A stretch of DNA of 64,000 nucleotides, from positions 819,501 to 883,500 of the forward strand of contig NZ_CP162130.1 in NCBI RefSeq assembly GCF_040833975.1. The letters run 5' to 3'. The position numbers and the translations under genes were made by a program. Below, in pieces: positions 46,680 through 56,487 of the stretch (positions are counted from its first letter, which is position 1; every line of letters begins with the position of its first letter). The DNA is from Leptospira sp. WS92.C1 (GTDB lineage: Bacteria; Spirochaetota; Leptospiria; Leptospirales; Leptospiraceae). The notes below the pieces were generated by a model that was not told where the DNA came from, did no database searches, and saw only the letters and a list, made by a program, of their open reading frames with translations.

Positions 46680-48365
46680 CTACAAACATCCGTTGAAATA
46701 GGTGGCTGGAGTGTCTGAGGTCAGATAGTAGCTCCAAGTTGGGAATGGCATTGATTGTTTTCGTGCACGAACTCGTATGTATTTTTGCTCCCCTACGGTT
46801 ACCGAGACCGATGCTGTAAGATTGAGAGAAGAGCTTGAATACGATGCATGAAGAGTTACGTTTGCATGAAAATCTTTGTACGGCGATGTATAGACTTCAT
46901 AGAAAAAGGTAGTTCCTCCAGATAGAGGCCGCTTCCATTCGACCGTGTTTGCACCTCTGCACTGCTCGTTGATCGTTTTGATATTCAAAGGCATGTAGGT
47001 TCCGTTATCTGCCAGACCTTCGGGAGCATCTAACAACGAATAAATGAATCGGTTGGAAGAATGTGTGGTAGGAACCCCCACAACGGCATTGCGAGTAGCA
47101 GTTTCTCGCAAGCGTATTTTTGCTTGAGCCGGAGTCGCCTGCGGATTTTCCGATAGAAACATCGCAACGACCCCAGCCACATAAGGGGCTGCGAACGAGG
47201 TGCCGATCGCTTGATACGTTCCATCACTAAGAGTTGCTGCCGAGACATACGCTCCTGGAGCAAAAAGGCTGATACAATCTCCTACGTTGGCTTCAAAATA
47301 TCGATTGATATCTACGTCTACTGAGGACACACTGATGACCCCTGGAACGTTTACTGGAAAATAATCCGAACAATACGAGCTATTTCCATAACCATCCAAT
47401 CCATCGTTTCCCGCACTGACAACGACAGTTACTCCTGCGTTGATCAATTTAGTCAGAGCCGATTTTTCTGCCGAAACATCACCACCCATTTTTCCAAAAC
47501 TCAAATTGGCAACCGCAGGTTTGATGTGATTTGCAAAAATCCAATCAAAAGCTTTGATGGTGTTGCTGCTGGTCGCACTACCTTCGCAAGGGAAGATTCG
47601 AACCGGGTGAAGTTTCGGTAGAGTGGTTCCCACAGTTTCCGCTCCGGAAAAGAGTGGGTTGGCACCGACGATGGACGCGACTCCTGTTCCGTGACCGCTA
47701 CAATCATCCGTTCCTCTCCCATCACTGATAAAAGTGGCTCCTCCGGAAACCCTTCCTCCAAACTGAAGTAATGTGGCTTTGATTCCAGAATCTACGACAT
47801 AAGCGTGAGTCTGACTTGCATTGTTTCGATAGTGATATTGGTTGTTAAAGATACTAAACGTTCTTTGATCGATTGAATCTAATCCCCAGCCTTTGGGATC
47901 CGTGCTGATTAATGTTTGATTGTCTCCATGTAAGAAGACCATTTGATCCGCTTCGATGTATTGCACTCGTTCGTCTTTTGCGAGCAACTCGACTTGTTCG
48001 TCAGTGGCTTGGATCGACATCCCATTTAACACATGCTGGAATATGTGTTCGACTTCGATTTGATAGACTTCTTTCCATTCATTTGCAATCGAAGTGGATT
48101 TTGCAAAGGATTCGCTATCTGGAAGACCCTCATCAAGCACTACGATGTATTTTCTCGGAATCCGATCGGGAAAATCTAAGCCTAGTATTTTCGGGTTTTT
48201 GGAGGAGGTTGAAAATCGGCCAGCCAGGAACTGTGGTTGTTCGATCTGTAAGGTCGATATTAGATTGGAAACAAAACCTTTTGTTTCGTTTGGGTTTTCA
48301 CGGTTGGAGCAATATACAAAGCCGAACATGAATACAGCTAAACAGATAATTTTTATTTTTGTCAT
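46680..48365 (-). CDS. Subtilisin-like S8 serine protease, array copy 6
   Basis: A 561-residue paralog, first in the array by transcription. Signal peptide (Cys19 in FVYC), I9 propeptide with a change from PGKY to PRKY at residue 71, triad Asp192 (VVDSGIKAT), His225 (CSGHGTGV) and Ser390 (GTSFAAPYVAGVV). It is of the DSG subgroup and nearly the same as copy 4 between residues 145 and 397. The C-terminal domain is closer to copy 1 (VEWKRPLSGGTTFFYEVYTS, LHASYSSSS). Its 5' flank has diverged from the other five. Confidence 0.93.
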   Translation of the reverse strand: MTKIKIICLAVFMFGFVYCSNRENPNETKGFVSNLISTLQIEQPQFLAGRFSTSSKNPKILGLDFPDRIPRKYIVVLDEGLPDSESFAKSTSIANEWKEVYQIEVEHIFQHVLNGMSIQATDEQVELLAKDERVQYIEADQMVFLHGDNQTLISTDPKGWGLDSIDQRTFSIFNNQYHYRNNASQTHAYVVDSGIKATLLQFGGRVSGGATFISDGRGTDDCSGHGTGVASIVGANPLFSGAETVGTTLPKLHPVRIFPCEGSATSSNTIKAFDWIFANHIKPAVANLSFGKMGGDVSAEKSALTKLINAGVTVVVSAGNDGLDGYGNSSYCSDYFPVNVPGVISVSSVDVDINRYFEANVGDCISLFAPGAYVSAATLSDGTYQAIGTSFAAPYVAGVVAMFLSENPQATPAQAKIRLRETATRNAVVGVPTTHSSNRFIYSLLDAPEGLADNGTYMPLNIKTINEQCRGANTVEWKRPLSGGTTFFYEVYTSPYKDFHANVTLHASYSSSSLNLTASVSVTVGEQKYIRVRARKQSMPFPTWSYYLTSDTPATYFNGCL

Positions 48366-49290
48366 AATCCCTCTTCACAATTTTTGCAATCATTGGAGGT
48401 CTTTCAGGAGACTTACAGTCATTTTTTTTATAACAAGAATAAACGATATTTATTTAGGAATCATTGATATATTAATTTTAAATATTGGAATAAAATAATT
48501 TTCTGAAATATTTTTCATTTTATTTTATAAAAAATAATGAAGCCTTATGTAGCGATTTCAAATGCGCTTTTAAGTTTCTGGTGATTGCCTACGAAACCTT
48601 TGCAATTTTTGAGAACAAACATTGAAATATTTTAGATGAAAAAACGATCTTTGCAGAAACGATCGCCGATCTGAATTAGGAATCTTTTGAAAAATTTGCG
48701 ATATCTCCTTTACTTTGAAACTATAAAAGAGATCGGTTTTTCAACTCTCAAAAATTTGGAACTGTGGAAATTTCTCATCCTTAAAATCCAAATAGTTCAA
48801 GTCTTCCGGGATTTCCAGAAAAGTTTCTACTTGTATTGTTGATTTTTAAAACGTATACGTTTTCATAGAAACCGAGGAAAATTGTTCCAATGTTTTAACG
48901 ATTCGAAAAAAAAATCTTAAAAAAATTCAAGACATTTAATTTCTGCGTTTTTTCTTTTTAGAAAAATTCCTTTTCCGATATTTTGCCGATTCCGTTGCGA
49001 GACCTTCGAACCTTGTCTTTGCAAAAATTCTGACATTACAAAATCGATCGCTTGCAAATCTGTTTTTTCCAGGATTTCTTTTTTGTAAGATAAGATTTAT
49101 GTATTTCGTGCCTAAGGAAAATTTTCTGTAGAGGAGTCTGCGATTCTTTATTTCGATTTTTCTTTAAATCGATCTAAGATTTTAAAGCATCGCCTACAAC
49201 CGCTTCTTTTGAGGATGACACGAAGAATCTTCAGAATTGTTTCTTTCTGCTTGACTCCAAAGGAAACTCCCAAAAATTGGAATCTCACCG
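48366..49290. other. Long AT-rich gap between the protease array and tRNA-Leu
   Basis: No gene is supported in 925 bases. The stretch up to about 48520 is the diverged promoter side of protease copy 6. A perfect 16-base palindrome, AAAACGTATACGTTTT, occurs at 48848-48863 and could be an operator for a repressor, but no gene lies next to it. The last 100 bases before the tRNA should hold the tRNA promoter. Confidence 0.4.
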
Positions 49291-49374
<84 letters not shown>

Positions 49375-49418
49375 GTCTTCTTCTTTAAAATCCCAACAAT
49401 TTATTTTGTAAAAATTGG

Positions 49419-49570
49419 ACTCGAACGCGAGTTCGGGAAAGTATTTGCAGCGCCCTTAGGAAGCGTCGCAAATACGTCCGAAGAAGGATGTGCTGAGGCA
49501 CGAACGAAGTGCCGTAGAGCTAAGTTCTTCAGGATGAAGAACCGAGTAATGGGCGAGTCCCTCTACTGAC
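49419..49570 (+). repeat. Hairpin-rich element ending in a copy of the tRNA-Leu 3' part
   Basis: Four hairpins follow one another: ACTCG-AACG-CGAGT (49419-49432), GTATTTGC...GCAAATAC (49441-49475), GGCAC-GAACGAA-GTGCC (49497-49513) and GTTCTTC-AGGAT-GAAGAAC (49524-49542). They are followed by AGTAATG (49545-49551) and CGAGTCCCTCTACT (49554-49567), the latter an exact 14-base copy of the tRNA T-arm/acceptor sequence at 49355-49368. The arrangement looks like a small inserted element that duplicated part of the tRNA, or a non-coding RNA. Confidence 0.55.
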
Positions 49571-49629
49571 AGGCATTTCGTTTTTTTGGAAATTCGGATT
49601 TGAAACGACGCGTTTTTCATCGCAAATTT

Positions 49630-49990
49630 TGTGGGAACTGCAACGTTCCTTCTACAAATGAATTTTGTTTTTTAAAACAAATCCTTCATTCTGCAAGAAA
49701 GTAGGAACTCCCCGTTTTAGAATTACGCATGAATGAATTATGGAAAGATTCTGTTTTTTGTAAAGTGTGGGAACTGTAACGTTTCGTTTGAACGGTGAAA
49801 TTTTAGAATTCCCTTTTTCCTAAAATTTTGTGGGAACTACCACTTCGATTTCCAAAAGAAACGCTACACTCATAGAAGACACGATCGCATCTTGCAAAAA
49901 AGTAGGAACAGCAACTTCCCATTCACCAATGAATTTTACCTTTTTGGGAACTTCGCCATTCCCCTCCTGAAAAAGTAGGAACAGCAACTT
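49630..49990. repeat. Fourth repeat cluster, variant GTRGGAAC motif
   Basis: Six or more forward copies: GTGGGAACTGCAACG near 49631, GTAGGAACTCC near 49702, GTGGGAACTGTAACG near 49769, GTGGGAACTACCAC near 49830, and GTAGGAACAGCAAC near 49902 and 49975. Unlike the other clusters, all copies point the same way and several have lost the CTCC end. The gap 49571-50076 has no gene. Confidence 0.65.
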
Positions 49991-50076
49991 TTCCTGTTAT
50001 AAACAAAGTAGAACGAAATTTGGGTTTTTTTAGAAGGAATTCGAAAGCAGTAAAAAGTAAAATGATTCGTTCGGAA

Positions 50077-50724
50077 TTAATTCCGAAGTTCTCCGATGGG
50101 ACTGCCGGCTTCCAATTTTCCGATCAAACGAGTTTCTCGATCCAGAAACGCTTCTATAAAAGGATTTAGATCTTTAATCCTGCTCGATAGATCATATCCA
50201 GCTTCCATCGTTTCCACGAGAGAGGTCGCACCGACCATGGATGCGGCTACTTTGATCGGGGCCATCACGAGTTTGATCATAGGAAGTTTGGAAAGCGAAA
50301 AAAAGAATCGAAGAGTGTGTCCTACCATCTGGATCTGTTGTTTTCTTTCCTCAAAACGATCCGCTTCACCCATGGCGGCGTAGAGATTGTCTCTGGAAAT
50401 TACTCCGTCTTCCATCAAATTATTATCGATCACCACTTTGGCGGTGTCATAGTCGAGAGAGTCCGTTAGGCGATTTAGGAGGATGATTTGATGAATGTTT
50501 TCGGTCATGGATTTACCCGCGACCGTTTTTAGCTTTTCATAAAGACTTTCTAACGCGTTGTCTCTTTCTTCTTTATTGGAAGGAGAATATAAATTATTCT
50601 CAAAGAAGCCGGGGATTCCATCGTATCCTTTAATGATCAAGAGATCGGAATACGTTGTGCGAAGCCGCTCAATCGTCGCGCTTACCACAGCCTTGCGCGT
50701 TAGCTCTAACACCTGTTGGTTCAT
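50077..50724 (-). CDS. Conserved-looking hypothetical protein
   Basis: A 215-residue, mostly helical protein without a signal peptide; I do not recognise the family. A moderately hydrophobic stretch at about residues 138-172 (FFFSLSKLPMIKLVMAPIKV) may sit in or on a membrane. It follows the SPOR-domain gene by 53 bp on the same strand, so it may be the last gene of the coaE operon. Confidence 0.65.
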   Translation of the reverse strand: MNQQVLELTRKAVVSATIERLRTTYSDLLIIKGYDGIPGFFENNLYSPSNKEERDNALESLYEKLKTVAGKSMTENIHQIILLNRLTDSLDYDTAKVVIDNNLMEDGVISRDNLYAAMGEADRFEERKQQIQMVGHTLRFFFSLSKLPMIKLVMAPIKVAASMVGATSLVETMEAGYDLSSRIKDLNPFIEAFLDRETRLIGKLEAGSPIGELRN

Positions 50725-50777
50725 TCTTGATTCAGAAACAGATTTCGTAGGCTACGTGGAGAAGGTCAATATAAAAA

Positions 50778-51511
<734 letters not shown>

Positions 51512-51515
<4 letters not shown>

Positions 51516-52135
51516 AACATTTTTCCTAACAGAGTGGAGTAAAGATTTTTACATTCTTCTCTGAGGCCGTCCAAGTTCCCTCTGTTCTTAAGTATATAAT
51601 CGGCTCTTTTTAGCTTTTCCGTAATAGGAAGTTGGTTCGCCATTCTCGCCAAAACGTCCGTTTTTTCCACTCCGTCCCGGGTTATCGTTCTTGCGATCGA
51701 TTCCTCCGGATCGGAATCCACGGTCACGGTCGCATCGCAGAGAGTGTAGGCATCCGTTTCGAATAAAAGCGGAACTTCCCAGATCACCATTTTTCCCACA
51801 GCTTCGGTTTCCAAAATGGTTTGAAAATCCTTTCGAACCCTTGGATGAATCAATCGGTTGAGTTCTTCCAGTTTTTGCGGATCGGAGAATACGATATCCG
51901 CAATTTTTTTCCGATCCGGTTTTCCGTCCGGATCGAGAATCTCCGGTCCCAAAAGTTCGATCAATTCTCGAAGAATGGGAGAATCGGGAGCTGTATAATG
52001 TTTTGCGAGTTGATCTGCATTGATCGTAAAGCCGCCTAATTCTCCTAAAAATTTTGTAGCAGCACTTTTCCCTCCGCCAATCATTCCGGTAATTCCGACC
52101 AGAAACGATTTTTTCCCGGAAACTGGGTTTTGCAT
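51512..52135 (-). CDS. coaE: Dephospho-CoA kinase
   Basis: A 207-residue CoaE with P-loop GMIGGGKS (residues 17-24), the substrate segment INADQLAKHY, LNRLIHPRVRKDFQ, and the lid and late motifs VPLLFET and ADYILKNRGNLDGL. It phosphorylates dephospho-CoA in the last step of CoA synthesis. It overlaps the SPOR gene by 4 bases. The 267 bases upstream (52136-52402) separate it from the hemerythrin gene and contain nothing recognisable. Confidence 0.93.
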
Positions 52136-52402
52136 TCGTTGAAATTAACCGGAAGCCAAAAAAGTACAAGCAAAAAAGAAATTTCTTATACACTCGTTTT
52201 GGAAAAGGTCGGAAGTATGTTTCGGTTTTAAGAGGTTGGGCTTAAGAAGTTTTTCTCAAAAAGACTTTTTGAAAAGAAATGGATTTTTTGCGTTGGAGGG
52301 ATGGCAAGCCGGACTTTTTCAGCTTGGTATCAAGCCTATTTTCGGCGAGATCGTTTTTCTTCGGTTTCGTCAGATTCCCCTTGTGTGTATCATTCAAGTG
52401 GT

Positions 52403-52843
52403 TTATTGTTCGTCTTTAACATTGCGAAGAATCTCTTCGATCAAAGGATAAAACTCGGATTCCTCTCGATCGATTCTATTTTTCAGATGACTGAAAATTT
52501 CCAGGGTTTCATTTCTAAAATTCGAAATGTTCATTTCGATGGTAAGAGGATCCGAATATTTGCTTGCATAATCCAATAGAGAATCCTTTAAGCCGAACAT
52601 CGTTTTTTGATATTGTTCAAAAAGAGAAACAAGAGTAGGGGAATCATGAGTATAATTTTCCATCTTAAGATATAGTTCCATATCCTCAACGTTCAAATGA
52701 AATAAAAGAGAAGCTGAAAATATGGATAATAGTTCGACTAAGTGACCTATATTCGGATTGGCCTTATCCATTTCGTTTCCGATCTCGTATGTGTATTCGT
52801 TGATAATCTGATGTTGTCTTTTGAGTTTGCCGATCAATTCCAT
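52403..52843 (-). CDS. Hemerythrin HHE-domain protein
   Basis: A 146-residue four-helix protein with a likely di-iron site: His11 (KLKRQH), His49 and Glu53 (LLFHLNVED), and His119 with a following acidic residue (IFSHLKNRIDREESE). The second-helix His set is not fully canonical, so the site may be modified. Hemerythrin domains bind oxygen or nitric oxide, or store iron. The gene starts 2 bp after the stop of an EAL phosphodiesterase gene, so the two are cotranscribed and probably act together. An AGGA site precedes the start. Confidence 0.75.
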   Translation of the reverse strand: MELIGKLKRQHQIINEYTYEIGNEMDKANPNIGHLVELLSIFSASLLFHLNVEDMELYLKMENYTHDSPTLVSLFEQYQKTMFGLKDSLLDYASKYSDPLTIEMNISNFRNETLEIFSHLKNRIDREESEFYPLIEEILRNVKDEQ

Positions 52844-52845
52844 AT

Positions 52846-54528
52846 TTATTTCCTACTTAGTTTTTGATTGAGCTTGGATTTAACATATTCCTCCACTTTG
52901 GAAGATTCCAAAGGATAGGAATAATAGTAACCTTGAGCAAAATTACAATTGAGTTCCTTCAAAAGCTCGTGTTGCGTCTGATTTTCTACACCTTCTACGA
53001 TGATCGCCTTGTCCATTGCCTGGATCAAATTGATCAGTGACGAGATGATCGTTTTATTGGAGGATTTAAAATAATGAAATAAAAACACCTTATCCAATTT
53101 TATATAATCTACCGGAAGGGTTTGCAGTTTGCCGAGTGAGGAATATCCTTTTCCAAAATCATCGATCGCAAATTTATATCCGTGATCTTTGAGCAAAGAG
53201 ATGATTTTTCCCGCTTTGACTAAATTGGAATCAAAGGAATCTTCGATGATCTCTAAAATGATTGAATCCGGAGAGATGCCGTAAAAATCGGTGGCTTCTT
53301 TGAGTATGTTGAAAATCTGTTTGTCGTTTAGTTGTTTGACCGAAATATTCAAAGAGATGCAAATCTGATTTTCCTTTAGGATCGAAGTGCTGTAAGATTT
53401 TAGAGAATCCCAGATCAGCCATTCGCCGATCGTCTTGATAAAACTGGAACTTTCCGCAATGGAGATAAAACTCGAAGGCATGAGTTTTCCTTTTTCCGGA
53501 TGATTCCAGCGAAGTAGAACTTCCATAGAAAGGATCGCATCTTTACGTAAATCTAAAATCGGTTGATAGAACAACTCCAGTTCGTTTCTATTTAATACTT
53601 TTCTAAGATCGATTTCTATTTTGGCTCTTGTAGCATCTTGCTCGATCGTATTACGGTCATAGTGGTAAAAAGAATTCGGTCCTATCAGAGAAGATTGTTG
53701 TACGGCCTCTTCCAGAATTCTTAAAGAATTTAAATCTGAATTGGCCAGCTGATCAAATTGAGCATAACCTACATTTGCGTTTAAATGGAATTCCCTTTCC
53801 CTATAGGTAAAAGGAAAGGAAAAAAGGAGAATTATACATTCCGCAAACCATTCCGCTTCCTGATCGGAATCTATATTCGAAGACGCGACTAAAAAGCGTT
53901 CCGATCCCAATCGAAAAATTTGATCGCCTTTAGAAATGTATTTTTTGAGCCGATCCGCAATCTTAAGTGCGATCGATTCATAGTAAAAATTATCCTCTTT
54001 ATTCAATATGGAATCCGGATTGGATAAAGAGATGAGAAATAGGAAATAGCCCTTTTTGGACTTGTTATTGTAGATTCGGTTGTTGCTGTAAATAGATAGA
54101 AAGTAGTTTTTATTTGGCAAACCGGTAAATCTGTCCTGATAAAATGATTCTTTTGTATCGACGGAAGTGTTTTGTCTCACCGCAAGGAATCTTACCGCGT
54201 TGACTTCCTCCAAATCGTGAAGGATAAAATTCAACATCAAAGTCATATCGTTGAAATAGGCGACGTCAATGATTCCAGATTCGAGTAGTAGGCTGGATAA
54301 GCCGATTTCTTTTTCGTATTGCAATTCCTTCGAATTTTTGAAGTAAGAAATCAATGCGTCGTAGATACTTTGAAAATTGGGAGATTGCAACAAATTCTCA
54401 AATGTGGAATTCGTATACAGCAGGTCCCAGCTTTTCGAAAATAAAACGATTCCTTCTTTTGAGTTATCGGAACAGAATTTGATTGCTCTTCTCAGAATTA
54501 AAGGAGAACCCTGTAAGTTATTTGTCAT
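52846..54528 (-). CDS. Degenerate GGDEF - EAL c-di-GMP phosphodiesterase
   Basis: A 560-residue cytoplasmic protein. Residues 1-115 form a PAS-like N-terminal part, about 120-285 a GGDEF fold whose signature is reduced to LGSERF, so no cyclase activity is expected. The EAL domain (about 300-555) has the EVL variant of the signature (MEVLLRW), LNISVKQL with its Asn, LEIIEDSF, IDDFGKGYSSL, YIKLDK and IIVEGVEN. The metal-binding and catalytic residues are all present, so it should hydrolyse c-di-GMP. It is upstream of, and nearly touches, the hemerythrin gene. Confidence 0.92.
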   Translation of the reverse strand: MTNNLQGSPLILRRAIKFCSDNSKEGIVLFSKSWDLLYTNSTFENLLQSPNFQSIYDALISYFKNSKELQYEKEIGLSSLLLESGIIDVAYFNDMTLMLNFILHDLEEVNAVRFLAVRQNTSVDTKESFYQDRFTGLPNKNYFLSIYSNNRIYNNKSKKGYFLFLISLSNPDSILNKEDNFYYESIALKIADRLKKYISKGDQIFRLGSERFLVASSNIDSDQEAEWFAECIILLFSFPFTYREREFHLNANVGYAQFDQLANSDLNSLRILEEAVQQSSLIGPNSFYHYDRNTIEQDATRAKIEIDLRKVLNRNELELFYQPILDLRKDAILSMEVLLRWNHPEKGKLMPSSFISIAESSSFIKTIGEWLIWDSLKSYSTSILKENQICISLNISVKQLNDKQIFNILKEATDFYGISPDSIILEIIEDSFDSNLVKAGKIISLLKDHGYKFAIDDFGKGYSSLGKLQTLPVDYIKLDKVFLFHYFKSSNKTIISSLINLIQAMDKAIIVEGVENQTQHELLKELNCNFAQGYYYSYPLESSKVEEYVKSKLNQKLSRK

Positions 54529-54842
54529 TTTCAGCCCAACCTATTTTACCAGTTTATCAAAAGCATGTTGAAATGAAAAATCGACTTATAATCTAAATAG
54601 TCTATTATTATAAAAAAATATCAACCATGCAACTTTCATGTTATTGTCTTGGGTATATATGTTCATTTTGGTGTGATTGTTTTATATCATAAAAAGAGAC
54701 TTAAGGAAAAGGTTTGGCATCCCGGTGCGAGGTCAGACTGGTTTGAAAAACAAAATTTTATTAAAATCTGTTTTGAAATAAAACTGTCGAAAAGCAGTCT
54801 TTTCCATTTAGGCAACAGGGTCTCGGATATCAAAGCCGAATT

Positions 54843-55247
54843 TTATACACTTAACATTCGGATCGATTCAGAAAAATTAGAAGCAGTTTTGAAAAGTGAT
54901 TTTAATCGCGTAAGCTCGAGCATTTTTTCAATTTCGGGGGTCAGGGAGTGCAATATGATCGCTGCATTTGGGATTTTGCTCAGTCGGGCATGAGCTCCGA
55001 TAAAGGATGCAATTCCCGAAGAATCCATGCTCTTTACTCCGGAAAGATCTATTAGGAGAATGTAAACTTCGTTTTCTATGGATTCGTTAAAAGCGTCTTT
55101 CAATTGTTTGGCGGAAAATATGTTGATCACACCTTGAATCTGAATGATCACCGCAGGTCCCGGCAAGGTTCCGGCTGATGAAATATGCTCGATCGTCAGT
55201 TTCATATCGTTGGTCGAGTGTTGGATTTGATCGCTTTTGGTATCCAT
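54843..55247 (-). CDS. STAS-domain anti-sigma factor antagonist
   Basis: A 134-residue STAS protein (IIQIQGVINIFSAKQLKD, LLIDLSGVKSMDSSGIASF). The likely phosphorylated serine is Ser76 or Ser77 in the MDSSG motif. The protein is somewhat longer than SpoIIAA because of a 20-residue N-terminal extension. AGAGGA lies before the start. Partner kinase and phosphatase genes are not nearby. The 314-base gap after it (54529-54842) shows no gene on either strand. Confidence 0.88.
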   Translation of the reverse strand: MDTKSDQIQHSTNDMKLTIEHISSAGTLPGPAVIIQIQGVINIFSAKQLKDAFNESIENEVYILLIDLSGVKSMDSSGIASFIGAHARLSKIPNAAIILHSLTPEIEKMLELTRLKSLFKTASNFSESIRMLSV

Positions 55248-56487
55248 TTTATTCCTCTTGGGACAGCTTTGCTTACGTTATTTATAGGATGATAGAAATT
55301 CAATAAAAAATGTACCCAGATTGCTGAGAATTAGCCACATCAATTTCGCGTAAGTATTCTTTGGGTTGTCAATTATAGGCAATAAATCAGCAAAATTGCT
55401 CTCGAATGAAATAAGTTGAAACAGATATGGTGATAAATTATAGTTTGGTACTCACCCTACTTTACAATATTGATTGAATAAAGATGAAAGTTGTGTATCC
55501 AAATTAGTTTACAGTCCGCTTGTGACTCAATTTTGATTTGATAGAATCGTGAAAAATGATTGGAGAGTGGAGGATTGGATTCAAAAACAAAGAGATCAAA
55601 CGGTTGCAATTCGGTTTTGAAAAAGTAGATCTCAATCAAGACAAAGTTGTCGTTTTCTCTTAGAAGAAAGAGAAGGAGACGTTGATAACCGAATGGATCC
55701 GAATTTTAAGAATGAATTCGCGCTCATAAAGAGAATGAACGAAATATTCGATACTCTGCGGTACTCGATGTCAAATGGAGTCAGTATTTGATGACGGAAT
55801 CGAGTTTGATTTCGGGGAACCTTCCCAAAATCAAACCGTTATCCGAAAAGCATGAGTTTCGCACAAAAAATGCTGGGAATTTTTTGAAGAATCAGATCCG
55901 GAAATTCGCGACGATCCGTTTTCTTTCTTTTCTTGTTTTTGAAAAATCATCTTCGTTGATTGAGGATTCGAAACCGCTCCTAGGGCGTTTTCAAAATGAG
56001 GTCGATTTGGTGTTTTCGGTTCTCTTCGTTTGTTTTTCAACGGTTCTTGAAAATAGAATATGAACTTTGTGTCATATTCTACGTTGTTTTGTATGGAAAA
56101 TCAAATTTTCCTGGGATATGGTAATTTAAAGATTGTGAATGTATTCGGATAGGATTTTGCCAAGTAGAATAGCAAATCATAGGAATACTTGTACATTCAA
56201 TTATTCGAATCATTTTACTTTTATAAAGGAAGAATTGAAAAATTCGTATCTATAAATATGGATTAAATCGGGGAGTTCATTCTTAAATACATGTCGCTTG
56301 TTCCGAATGAATGTTGAGCGCGATCTTTAGAGTGAAAAATAACCCCCATATTTTTGTTGGTCAAATGAATCGTTTGAACGTAAGCAGTTGAGTACTCCTA
56401 TGTGTTGAACGATCGATATATATAAACAGAGTGGATTGGTCGTTAAGCTGAACTGTTTGAGAAGAAATCCGATTTTGGAAGTTGAAT
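55248..56487. other. 1.2-kb gap without a supported gene
   Basis: Several short frames are open on both strands (for example 55457-55639 minus and 55788-56063 plus), but none has a good ribosome site, family motif or coding-like composition. A weak hairpin (TTCTCTT...AAGAGAA) lies at about 55652-55671. The stretch may be decayed coding sequence and holds the promoter of the AraC-type gene at its end. Confidence 0.4.

Noticed and set aside
54649..54993. 114-codon plus-strand frame overlapping the STAS gene
   Set aside because: The second half is antisense to the STAS gene and the first half has no recognisable feature.
55788..56063. 91-codon plus-strand frame in the 1.2-kb gap
   Set aside because: No ribosome site, no motif, and the composition is not protein-like; at most a decayed gene.
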